Assembly (NCBI RefSeq): GCF_024320785.1
Contig: NZ_JANDBC010000001.1
Location: forward strand, 516,617-580,616
Direction of reading: 5' to 3'
Length of the DNA: 64,000 bases
Origin: Gracilimonas sediminicola
GTDB taxonomy: Bacteria > Bacteroidota > Rhodothermia > Balneolales > Balneolaceae
The notes below the pieces were generated by a model. That model had not been told where the DNA came from. It did not search any database and was given only the letters and a program-made list of their open reading frames with translations. Positions 1 through 8,207 of the stretch are shown piece after piece. The position numbers were made by a program, and so were the translations under genes. Numbering within the stretch: position 1 is the stretch's first letter; each line of letters opens with the position of its first letter.

Positions 1-672
1 TTTCGGAGGATTTTTTGAGTTTTGAGTGCGTAAAATCACATTCCAGGATTCCATGCCGGGAGCCAGAAGTACTGCCCCGCCATTTGGCAGGTTTTTTTGC
101 ATTTCTTCCATCATCGTGGCAAAAATCTCGACCTTATGTCCCCGGTAATCCAGTTTATTCAGCGACTCTTCATAATCTTCCCACTCCTGCTGTTGCTCGT
201 GTAAATCAACCACTTCCAGGTAAGTATCCAGTACATTAACCAGGGCATTATTATAAGCCATGATGCGATCCTGTATAGCTTCCTGATCTATCTCCTGCTC
301 ACTTTCAAGAACTGTGAGTGCTACCGTTTCCCCTTTGTTTATAAAGGGTACTATCAGGATGTTTTTGGCCTGTACAAAATCAAAATAGTGGATGAGTTTT
401 GCCTTCTCGATGTCTTCCCCCACCATCAACTGAATGATTTCATCGGTATCTTTAAATTCATTCAGGAAATGATTTTCAAATGCTACACGATCCTGGAACA
501 TCACATTGGGAAGACCGGTGCTATTCGTTTCCCACACAAATTGTTGGCGGGCGCGGTTTACCCAGCATAAGTAAGAGAGTTGAACTTTCGAAGAAGTTCG
601 CAATAAATGCACCAAATCCTGAAGGATCTGCTTGTATTCCCGTAAGGCTTTTTCTTGTCGGTCTAAAGACAT
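1..672 (-). CDS. GAF-like domain protein, C-terminus cut by window edge
   Basis: An open frame of 224 codons starts with ATG at 672 and runs without a stop off the left edge, so the protein is incomplete. It begins MSLDRQEKALREYKQ, followed by an N-terminal helix, a mixed alpha/beta section with alternating hydrophobic strands (residues about 95-125, containing NILIVPFINKGETVALTVLE) and a long helix rich in Glu and Gln. That order resembles GAF-type sensor domains; this is a fold guess from strand pattern only and no ligand residues are identifiable. It lies 55 bases downstream of pepF on the same strand, so co-transcription is possible. The function is not known to me. Confidence 0.6.
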   Translation of the reverse strand, partial: MSLDRQEKALREYKQILQDLVHLLRTSSKVQLSYLCWVNRARQQFVWETNSTGLPNVMFQDRVAFENHFLNEFKDTDEIIQLMVGEDIEKAKLIHYFDFVQAKNILIVPFINKGETVALTVLESEQEIDQEAIQDRIMAYNNALVNVLDTYLEVVDLHEQQQEWEDYEESLNKLDYRGHKVEIFATMMEEMQKNLPNGGAVLLAPGMESWNVILRTQNSKNPPK

Positions 673-727
673 TCTCGGTAATTTATAAGTGTGTTAAGCT
701 ATTGGAGTGTATGAAATTTAAGGGAAT

Positions 728-2611
728 TTAATTAGCCAGCTCTTTAGCCATTTCCTCAGCTTCTTCTACCATGCGTTCAAACGATGCCAGACCTTTGTTC
801 CAAAAGTCAGGCTGTGTGATATCAAGTCCCATTTTGGCTACTAAATCATGCGGCCACTCAGACCCACCGGCACTCAGAAGCTCCATATATCTTTCCGGGA
901 ATCCTTCCGGACGTTGCGTGTACTCTTCATATAAAGCCAGCACCAGAAGTTCACCGAATGCATAGGCATACACATAACCGGGAGTATGAAGAAAATGCGG
1001 AATGTAACTCCACCAAATGCCGTATTCATCCGTTAATGTCACCGAATCTCCATACAATGCTTTTTGCTGCTCCATCCAAAGTTCAGAGAACCGTTCTTTG
1101 GTGAGTTCTCCTTCTTCCCGCCGTGCTGTATGCATGGCATGTTCAAATCGGTTCATCGAAATTTGACGGAAAACGGTAGCGATGGTATCGTCAATTTTAC
1201 CAATCAATAATGCCAGTTTTTCCTTAGGATCATCCAGCTCTTTCATCAGCTTTTGAAATACCAGCATTTCACCAAATACAGAAGCTGTTTCTGCCGTGGT
1301 CAGCGGCGTTGATGATTGCAAAACTCCTTGCTGGCGAGACAAGTACTGATGCACTCCATGCCCCAGTTCATGAGCCAGTGTTTGTACGTCTCGGATTTTC
1401 CCGTCAAAATTCATGAATACATAAGGGTGAGCCGAGGGAACCGTACCTGCAGAATAAGCCCCTCCTCTTTTACCAGGCTTAATGGCGGCATCAATCCAGT
1501 TCTTCTCAAAAAACTTATGGGTGATTTCCCCCATCTCCGGATGAAAATTAGTGTAGGAATCCAGCACCATTTCCTTGGCAGAATTCCAGTCGATCGTAGC
1601 CTCATTCTCCATGATGGGTGCGTAGCGATCATAATCCTTCATTTCGTCCAGCCCAAGCAAATCGCGCTTTAGCTTATAGTATCGCTGAACCAGCTCGTAT
1701 TTTGAGGTCACCGATTCAACCAGGGCATCCACCGTTTCCTCATCGGTTTGGTTAGACAGGTTTCGTGAATCAATCCAGCTGTCGTACTTGCGAAGTTTAT
1801 CGTTTGTAGATTTGTCTGCAAGAATGGTGTTGAATACAAACGTAAGCTGTCGGCTCAGATCGTTGAATTTATCCGTGAGGGATTTATGGGCCCGGATTCG
1901 TAAATCACGGTCGCTTTCATGAAGTTTACTCAGCACTTCCTGTTCGCTCATTTCCTCGCCATCCAGTTCAAATTTTGCGGCCCCCAGTGTTTCATCAAAA
2001 AAGCGAACCCAGGCGCTGCGGCCGGTCACTGATTTGGCCGACATAATCTTTTCCTGACCTTCTTCCAGCACGTGTTCTTTGTACCTTCGGGAACTTTCCA
2101 GGTAGTGTTTGTACTTGCTCAGCTCTTCACTTTCAATCATTTCTTGAGCTTCCTCATCCGGTACCTGCAGCCATTCCACATCCAGAAAAACCAGTTTTTG
2201 ACTTACTTCTGATGACAGTTCATTCGACTCTGCCACCAACTTTCCGTAGGCGGTATTGGTAGTATCCGTTGACCATTGGAAATAAGCAAAGGAGCCAATT
2301 TTACCGGACTGGTCTAAAATTTCTTCATACTCATCCAGCATTTCTTTGAATTCACCCGGTGAAAGTTCAGCAACCCGGCCCCGGTAATTTTCACCAAAAG
2401 CCTCCGCCTGTTCCACAACCTGCTTTTTATCTTTAGCCAGTTGTGGGTCTTCGTTGGATGAATAAAGGTCGGTGAGATCCCAGTTTATACTTTCAGCCCC
2501 TGTTTCTTTCTTCTTTGATGAATTCTCGCTCATTTCCTGATTTTTTGAGTCTGTCGCTTTGTGTTTTTGAGAACCTGAATATAGGGGTTGCTGAAAGCGA
2601 ATTAAAGACAT
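728..2611 (-). CDS. pepF: Oligoendopeptidase F (M3 family metallopeptidase)
   Basis: This is a cytosolic zinc peptidase that cleaves short peptides. The open frame encodes 627 residues, close to the usual 600 for PepF. The HExxH zinc motif is visible as HELGHGVHQYLSRQ in the C-terminal half, followed by a conserved FGEMLVFQKLM segment containing the third ligand Glu. No signal peptide is seen. The N-terminus is uncertain: the first 26 residues look unlike the family and a second ATG (MSENSSKKKETG, near 2533) gives about 601 residues and starts just before the conserved INWDLTDLYSS block; neither start has a strong ribosome binding site. The downstream GAF-like gene is 55 bases away on the same strand. 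The family call is secure, the exact start is not. Confidence 0.93.
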   Translation of the reverse strand: MSLIRFQQPLYSGSQKHKATDSKNQEMSENSSKKKETGAESINWDLTDLYSSNEDPQLAKDKKQVVEQAEAFGENYRGRVAELSPGEFKEMLDEYEEILDQSGKIGSFAYFQWSTDTTNTAYGKLVAESNELSSEVSQKLVFLDVEWLQVPDEEAQEMIESEELSKYKHYLESSRRYKEHVLEEGQEKIMSAKSVTGRSAWVRFFDETLGAAKFELDGEEMSEQEVLSKLHESDRDLRIRAHKSLTDKFNDLSRQLTFVFNTILADKSTNDKLRKYDSWIDSRNLSNQTDEETVDALVESVTSKYELVQRYYKLKRDLLGLDEMKDYDRYAPIMENEATIDWNSAKEMVLDSYTNFHPEMGEITHKFFEKNWIDAAIKPGKRGGAYSAGTVPSAHPYVFMNFDGKIRDVQTLAHELGHGVHQYLSRQQGVLQSSTPLTTAETASVFGEMLVFQKLMKELDDPKEKLALLIGKIDDTIATVFRQISMNRFEHAMHTARREEGELTKERFSELWMEQQKALYGDSVTLTDEYGIWWSYIPHFLHTPGYVYAYAFGELLVLALYEEYTQRPEGFPERYMELLSAGGSEWPHDLVAKMGLDITQPDFWNKGLASFERMVEEAEEMAKELAN

Positions 2612-2877
2612 CTTTCCAACTAAAAGTTAGTATAGAAAAACAGCAAACAGTTGCCCGCAAGAAAATGAAATGTGAGGCGTAATTATCATCACCTCTATCT
2701 TTATAATTATTCCTTTTTACTCTTTGCGTATTTGTAACTTACACCCTTCAGAAAATGTCGTTTTTTAAGAATGTAATCCTTAATTTTCGGGTTACTAAAT
2801 ATATGCCGATGCTTCAAAATCTGAATCATTGGAGCCGAATTTTCATTACCTATTTAAATCGCTGCCAAAAACCCTGT

Positions 2878-2882
2878 AGAGG
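2878..2882 (+). promoter_or_regulatory. Ribosome binding site supporting a TTG start
   Basis: AGAGG lies 10 bases before the TTG at 2893. It supports TTG as the start of the 2-oxoglutarate dehydrogenase, whose family-typical N-terminal block (SLEAVFGPNSALVEELY) follows at once. Confidence 0.55.
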
Positions 2883-2892
2883 TTAACAACCA

Positions 2893-5800
2893 TTGAAATC
2901 ACTTGAAGCCGTATTTGGCCCTAACTCTGCACTCGTAGAAGAATTATACGATCAATATAAAAATGAGCCGCAATCGGTTCCTGCCCACTGGAAACGTTAT
3001 TTTGACGAGCTTGAAGGCAAACCGGTAGATGCTACCGAGCCTGAAGAACTTCAGCCATCTGAAAGTACAACCACGGTTCAAGCCAATGGCGCAGATACCG
3101 CTGAAGCCAAAGAAGCCCCGGCTAAAGAGCAGAAAAAGCCACAGAAAGATGTGGCGGCGCCAAAAAATGCCACGCTCGAGAAAATTAAAGGCGTGGCTAC
3201 CAAGATTGTTGAGAATATGGATGAGAGCCTGGAAGTGCCCACGGCTACCTCACTTCGCGTGCTTCCGGTTAAAATGATGGTTGAAGACCGCACTATTATC
3301 AACCGTCATCTGCTCAAACGAAATGAACCCAAGGCTTCCTTTACCCATTTTATCGCCTGGGCTATTATCAGGGCGCTGAAAGAATTTCCAAACCTGAACA
3401 GTTCTTACCTGTTCAAAGACGGTAATCACTACCGGGTGGTTCCTGATTCTGTGAACCTGGGGGTAGCTGTTGACCTTGAAAGTAAAGACGGTTCCCGCAA
3501 CTTGGTGGTACCGAACATCAAGGGCGTTGATAAAATGAATTTCAAAGAGTTCCTGCACGCCTATGCGGAACTTATCAACAAAGCGCGGAACGGGAAGCTT
3601 CAGATTGAAGATTTTCAGAATACCACCATTAGCATTACCAATCCGGGGACTATAGGAACGGTTTCTTCCGTGCCCCGACTGATGAAAACCCAGGGTGCCA
3701 TTATCGCAACCGGTGCTATTGACTACCCTGCCGAGTACCGCGCAATGTCTAAAGACGTACTCAATCAGCTGGGTGTCAGCAAGGTGATGACGGTGACTTC
3801 CACCTACGATCACCGCGTTATTCAGGGGGCCGAATCCGGCATGTTCCTGAAGAAAATGGATGACCTGCTCAGCGGTCAGGAAGATTTCTATGAGCAGATT
3901 TTTGCTGATCTGGATATCCCTTATGAGCCTCTCCCATACGGGCAGGATACCTATTCCGGTCCATTTGGCGGCGGCTCACCTACACTGGAACACGACAGCC
4001 GTGTAGTTGGTGTTTGGAGACTGATTAATATGTACCGCATGCGCGGGCACGTACTTGCCGATCTTGATCCCCTTGAAAAAGAACCCGGTAAAAACCCGGA
4101 ACTGGATCTGGAATACTACGGATTGTCGTTGTGGGATCTGGACCGCGAGTTTTATTGTGGCGGACTCGGTGGTAAAGAGCGAGCTACGCTGCGTGAAATC
4201 ATCAGCCTGCTCCGTGATACGTATTGCGGAAATATCGGTGTTGAATATATGCACCTGCTGGATCTTGAAGAGCGTAAGTGGCTCCGTGAATCCATGGAAT
4301 CTACCGGAAACAATGCCCAGCTTGAGAAAAATGACAAGCGGGAAATCCTGCACAAGCTCAATCAGGCAATGGCCTTTGAAGAGTTCTTGCATAAGAAGTA
4401 CATCGGGCACAAACGCTTTTCTTTGGAAGGTGCCGACACATTGATTCCAATGATTCACTTTATGCTGGAACGAGCCGGTGAACACGGAATTGAGAAGATG
4501 TTTATGGGCATGGCTCACCGGGGCAGATTGAATATGCTGGTGAACATCATGAACAAACCGTATCACCGCGTATTTGCGGAGTTTGAAGGAAACATAGATC
4601 CTGATTCTATTCAGGGCTCCGGTGATGTTAAATATCACCTGGGTGCCAGAGGAGTTCATAAGTCGGCCAATGGAGCGGAAATTGATCTTCAGCTCATGCC
4701 AAACCCTTCTCACCTTGAAGCGGTAAATCCCGTTGTGGAAGGCGCCGTGCGTGCCATGCAGGATCATCACGAGAAAGAAGATGCCGAGAAGCGCGTAGTT
4801 CCCGTATTGATGCATGGCGATGCCGCTTTTGCCGGACAAGGTGTTGTTGCCGAAACCCTGAATATGTCGCAGCTGGAAGGATATAAAACCGGCGGTACGA
4901 TGCATATCATCATCAACAACCAAATCGGTTTTACCACTCTTCCTAAAGATGGCCGTTCTACGGAATACGCTTCCGACCTGGCCAAAATGATTCTTGCCCC
5001 CATCTTCCACGTTAATGGAGATACCCCGGAAGCAGCCGTTCATGCCATGAAAATGGCGCTCGATTACCGCCAGAAGTTTGGTAAGGATGTTATTATCGAC
5101 CTTATCGGTTACCGTAAGCATGGGCACAATGAAGGCGACGAACCTGCTTTCACACAACCGGGCATGTACAAAGAAATTAATGACCATGCGCCGGTGCGTG
5201 ACCTTTACACCGAGCACCTGGTGAAAAACGGCGAGCTCACTAAAGAAGAAACCCAACAGATTTTTGATGAATTTGACCAGCTGCTGCAGGAAGCTTTTGA
5301 GGACGCCAAAAAAGCACCAAACCTCGAAATTACTGAAAACCTGATTGACCGTACGGAAACGCCTCAGGACAAATGGATGGCTTATCCGGATACAACCTAC
5401 CCGGCCGAAGACCTCAAAGAAATTGCTGTTAAGCTGAACACTGTCCCAAAAGACTTTGACGCCAACCCCAAACTGTTAAAGCAGCTGGCAAAAAGAGCGG
5501 AAATTGTCGATAAAAATGAAAAGAAAATCGATTGGGGATTTGCTGAACTCTTGTGCTTTGGTTCACTCCTTAAAACCGGTACTACCATCCGCCTAACCGG
5601 GCAGGATGTAGAGCGGGGAACCTTTTCACACCGGCATGCTGTGTTACACGGAACTGAAACCAATCAGAAGTTCACCCCCCTGAATAATCTTTCTGATGAC
5701 CAGGCCAAATTTCATGTTCATAACAGTTTATTGAGTGAATTTGCAGCGCTTGGCTTTGAATTCGGTTACAGTGCGGAAAAACTGGATGCGTTGGTGATCT

Positions 5801-6555
5801 GGGAAGCACAGTTTGGTGATTTTGCCAACGGCGCCCAGGTGATTATTGATCAATTTGTTTCTTCAAGTGAAGCGAAGTGGGGACAGAAAACTGCCCTGGT
5901 TATGAACCTCCCGCACGGTTATGAAGGTCAGGGGCCCGAGCATTCCTCGGCCCGACTTGAACGATTCCTTCAGCTTTGTGCAGAAGATAACATGCAGGTT
6001 ATGAACCTGACCACTCCGGCTCAGTATTACCATATGCTGCGTCGTCAGGCACTTCAGGAGAATAAGCGTCCGGCTATTTTAATGACGCCGAAAAGCCTGT
6101 TGCGTCATCCAATGGCTACTTCCAGCAGAGATGAACTGGCTGATGGTAAATTCCAGCCGTTTATTGTGGATAAAGACTTCACAGATCCTAAAGATTTGAA
6201 GCGCCTGGTTATCTGTTCCGGTAAGGTTTATTACGATCTTCTCAAGTACAGAAAAGAGAATGAGGTCGAAAATGTGGCTATTGCCCGGCTGGAGCAGTTC
6301 TACCCATTTGCTGACGATGAGATCCAGGAGCAGCTTAAAGACTTCACCAATGTGAAAGACATTGTGTGGTGTCAGGAAGAACCCAAGAATATGGGAGCCT
6401 GGAATTTTGTTGCTCCGCGATTTATGGAGCTCCTGCAAGACGGACAGAAACTCAGCTACGCCGGCCGACAGGCATCTGCTTCACCCGCAGCTGGACAGAA
6501 GAAGATTCACGAAGCCGAGCAGAACAAGCTGATCGAAGATGCCATGAAAGTTTAG
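2893..6555 (+). CDS. kgd: Multifunctional 2-oxoglutarate dehydrogenase, fused E2 and E1 (KGD type)
   Basis: The 1220-residue protein catalyses oxidative decarboxylation of 2-oxoglutarate in the TCA cycle. In order it shows the short E1 N-terminal helix (1-42), an Ala/Lys/Glu-rich linker (45-95), an E2 succinyltransferase catalytic domain without a lipoyl domain (100-325; YDHRVIQGAESG with His307), the ThDP-binding E1 domain (about 390-830; GMAHRGRLNML, and G642-D643 to N675-N676 as the ThDP signature), a transketolase-like pyrimidine domain (875-1075) and the C-terminal domain. This is the architecture of actinobacterial KGD/OdhA (about 1230 residues) rather than separate SucA and SucB. The E2 HxxxDG motif has Gln where Asp is usual, as I recall for KGD. 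TTG start with an AGAGG site. A terminator follows at 6578. Confidence 0.95.
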   Translation: MKSLEAVFGPNSALVEELYDQYKNEPQSVPAHWKRYFDELEGKPVDATEPEELQPSESTTTVQANGADTAEAKEAPAKEQKKPQKDVAAPKNATLEKIKGVATKIVENMDESLEVPTATSLRVLPVKMMVEDRTIINRHLLKRNEPKASFTHFIAWAIIRALKEFPNLNSSYLFKDGNHYRVVPDSVNLGVAVDLESKDGSRNLVVPNIKGVDKMNFKEFLHAYAELINKARNGKLQIEDFQNTTISITNPGTIGTVSSVPRLMKTQGAIIATGAIDYPAEYRAMSKDVLNQLGVSKVMTVTSTYDHRVIQGAESGMFLKKMDDLLSGQEDFYEQIFADLDIPYEPLPYGQDTYSGPFGGGSPTLEHDSRVVGVWRLINMYRMRGHVLADLDPLEKEPGKNPELDLEYYGLSLWDLDREFYCGGLGGKERATLREIISLLRDTYCGNIGVEYMHLLDLEERKWLRESMESTGNNAQLEKNDKREILHKLNQAMAFEEFLHKKYIGHKRFSLEGADTLIPMIHFMLERAGEHGIEKMFMGMAHRGRLNMLVNIMNKPYHRVFAEFEGNIDPDSIQGSGDVKYHLGARGVHKSANGAEIDLQLMPNPSHLEAVNPVVEGAVRAMQDHHEKEDAEKRVVPVLMHGDAAFAGQGVVAETLNMSQLEGYKTGGTMHIIINNQIGFTTLPKDGRSTEYASDLAKMILAPIFHVNGDTPEAAVHAMKMALDYRQKFGKDVIIDLIGYRKHGHNEGDEPAFTQPGMYKEINDHAPVRDLYTEHLVKNGELTKEETQQIFDEFDQLLQEAFEDAKKAPNLEITENLIDRTETPQDKWMAYPDTTYPAEDLKEIAVKLNTVPKDFDANPKLLKQLAKRAEIVDKNEKKIDWGFAELLCFGSLLKTGTTIRLTGQDVERGTFSHRHAVLHGTETNQKFTPLNNLSDDQAKFHVHNSLLSEFAALGFEFGYSAEKLDALVIWEAQFGDFANGAQVIIDQFVSSSEAKWGQKTALVMNLPHGYEGQGPEHSSARLERFLQLCAEDNMQVMNLTTPAQYYHMLRRQALQENKRPAILMTPKSLLRHPMATSSRDELADGKFQPFIVDKDFTDPKDLKRLVICSGKVYYDLLKYRKENEVENVAIARLEQFYPFADDEIQEQLKDFTNVKDIVWCQEEPKNMGAWNFVAPRFMELLQDGQKLSYAGRQASASPAAGQKKIHEAEQNKLIEDAMKV

Positions 6556-6577
6556 GCGCATTCTTCAGAATTATTTG

Positions 6578-6612
6578 AAAGCCTTGCCCATTAATTTGTG
6601 CAGGGCTTTTAT
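6578..6612 (+). terminator. Rho-independent terminator after kgd
   Basis: The stem AAGCCTTGC pairs imperfectly with GCAGGGCTT around the loop CCATTAATTTGT, followed by a T run. The loop and the right arm are identical to those of the terminator at 10603. Confidence 0.75.
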
Positions 6613-6663
6613 TATAATCTAAATCTCCTTACTCCAATATTCACAAATCGGCTATTCGACCGC

Positions 6664-6695
6664 TCGGTTTATCGCTATTCTTTTCGTTAGACGAA
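6664..6695. repeat. Direct repeat, copy 1
   Basis: A 32-base sequence with core TTTATCGCTATTCTTTTCG that recurs with one mismatch at 6873-6904. The pair brackets a long hairpin. Confidence 0.75.
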
Positions 6696-6742
6696 TTGTA
6701 TGCTCATCATTCGGCTCTGCCCGATCAGGAAAGACTTGCGAA

Positions 6743-6832
6743 ATAAAGTGAGAGCCGGGTGATGAAATGGATACAGGTCAGGCACCTTTCCGAGCCTATC
6801 CATCACCCTGTTTCTCTTCTCTCCGGCTTTAT
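6743..6832. repeat. Long imperfect palindrome
   Basis: Nested pairs can be read directly: ATAAA/TTTAT at the base, GCCGG/CCGGC, GTGAT/ATCAC, GGATA/TATCC and GGC/GCC near the tip, with bulges between. No T run follows, so it is not an ordinary terminator. It may be a small mobile palindromic element or a structured RNA. Confidence 0.6.
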
Positions 6833-6872
6833 AGTCTTTGCCCCACAAAACGGAATGATCGATTATGAAGTA

Positions 6873-6904
6873 TCGGTTTATCGCTATTCTTTTCGATAGA
6901 CGAA
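6873..6904. repeat. Direct repeat, copy 2
   Basis: Second copy of the 32-base repeat at 6664-6695, in the same orientation, differing at one base (GTTAG against GATAG). Confidence 0.75.
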
Positions 6905-7057
6905 AGACCGAATAACTGATTGGCGATTAACAATTTCACCTTTAAAAAATCACTCCCTTACCTTCTAAAAATTAAGCGCCTATCCATAAAATTAATTTGT
7001 AACATTTGGGTTGTTTGAGTATCTATTGTATATAAATATTTAATGTTGAGAGATACG

Positions 7058-8017
7058 ATGAAAAAGCCTTATACATTTTTTCTACTTGCTTGTCTGATAC
7101 TTACTACTCTTGGCTGTGAAATCATAGGTGGAAAAGACGACGGAGGTGATGATGGAATTTCCATAGATTTGCCTCCGCCTCCTTACCAAGAATTTCCTCG
7201 TTGGAGCCCCGATGGAAATACTATTATATATTACCAGTCTGGCCTGCAACTCTACGATCCATCAAACGACCGCTCCATTCATAATCCTGATTCTGCCGGA
7301 ATATGGGCTATGGATTTCAACGGGGAAAATCAACGCAAAATTCTTAATGCTGGCTATGCCGATTGGAGTCCGGACGGAGACTGGATAGTATATGTAGCCG
7401 GTGCCCAAATTTTTAAAGTTAGGTTCAATGGGACCTCAATAGATACCTCTACTGTAGAACAACTTACCTTTGAAGGCCGCAACTTCTTTCCCGACTGGAG
7501 CCCCGATGGAGAATGGATTGCTTATGATTCAAATTATGAAAGTCCTACCGGATTAAGTTTTCTATGGAAAATGAAAAATGATGGGCCTGAAAAACAAAAA
7601 ATTGTATTTACACCCGATCAGGGTGAGGCAAGGATGCCGTCCTGGTCCTCAAATAGTAAAAAAATAGTTCATATACAGTATTTAGTTGGCGTTCATTCTT
7701 CAGAAATTTTTTCAGTGAATTCTGATGGAAGCAATCCAATTCAACTTATAGAAAATAAAGCAACAGATTATTACCCAAAATATTCTCCAGATGGAGAGAC
7801 CATTGCATTTGCCACTAATGTTCAAATTTGGAGCATGAGTGAGGATGGAAAAGGTATGACGCAATTAACCTTTGATGAACGTGGAACCATGCCCGATTGG
7901 TCTCCTGATGGAGAACAAATTATTTATTCGGGGCCAAAAGGGGCTATTTGGGTTATGGATAAAGACGGCAGTAACCAAATACCATTAACCTTCCGACCAG
8001 AGGGTAAAATCGACTAA
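7058..8017 (+). CDS. PD40/TolB-like beta-propeller lipoprotein
   Basis: The protein begins MKKPYTFFLLACLILTTLGC, a lipoprotein signal with lipobox LTLGC-type ending, so it is probably anchored in the envelope. An Asp/Gly linker follows, then at least six PD40 propeller repeats with the WSPDG signature (for example FPRWSPDG, YADWSPDG, FPDWSPDG, MPDWSPDG). An ATG five codons upstream at 7043 is in frame, but the 7058 start places the charged residues right before the hydrophobic core and has a GAGAG site five bases upstream. Related propellers bind partner proteins or peptides; no enzymatic residues are seen. It sits upstream of two secreted proteases, but there is no direct evidence they act together. 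Confidence 0.82.
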   Translation: MKKPYTFFLLACLILTTLGCEIIGGKDDGGDDGISIDLPPPPYQEFPRWSPDGNTIIYYQSGLQLYDPSNDRSIHNPDSAGIWAMDFNGENQRKILNAGYADWSPDGDWIVYVAGAQIFKVRFNGTSIDTSTVEQLTFEGRNFFPDWSPDGEWIAYDSNYESPTGLSFLWKMKNDGPEKQKIVFTPDQGEARMPSWSSNSKKIVHIQYLVGVHSSEIFSVNSDGSNPIQLIENKATDYYPKYSPDGETIAFATNVQIWSMSEDGKGMTQLTFDERGTMPDWSPDGEQIIYSGPKGAIWVMDKDGSNQIPLTFRPEGKID

Positions 8018-8055
8018 ACCAATCATAGATAAGTAACGAACTTGTACTAAAAAAA

Positions 8056-8083
8056 CCGCTGGTGTACAGCAATACACCAGCGG
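8056..8083 (-). terminator. Strong hairpin with T run on the minus strand
   Basis: CCGCTGGTGTA pairs perfectly with TACACCAGCGG across a six-base loop. On the minus strand the hairpin is followed by seven T, the form of an intrinsic terminator. No minus-strand gene lies nearby, so it is orphaned; it might stop antisense transcription or be a remnant. Confidence 0.6.
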
Positions 8084-8207
8084 CTAACTTGCAAAATATG
8101 GAAGCTTAGTTTGTACTGTTAATACCTATAGACAGTACCTTTCCATTTTGCGGGTGAATTGTAGCAAGAAACAACAACTAATACAATTAACCTTAAGAGG
8201 TAACACC

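Larger units (their letters stand above)
6613..7057. other. Intergenic gap holding a long hairpin between direct repeats
   Basis: No gene is seen. The stretch holds two 32-base direct repeats (6664-6695 and 6873-6904, one mismatch, core TTTATCGCTATTCTTTTCG) and, between them, a roughly 90-base imperfect palindrome (6743-6832). AT-rich sequence before 7058 probably contains the promoter of the next gene, but I could not assign it. Confidence 0.7.

Noticed and set aside
3976-5256. 426-codon open frame on the minus strand inside kgd
   Set aside because: It lies wholly antisense to the ThDP domain of kgd, has no family features and no ribosome binding site; codon use of the plus-strand gene explains it.
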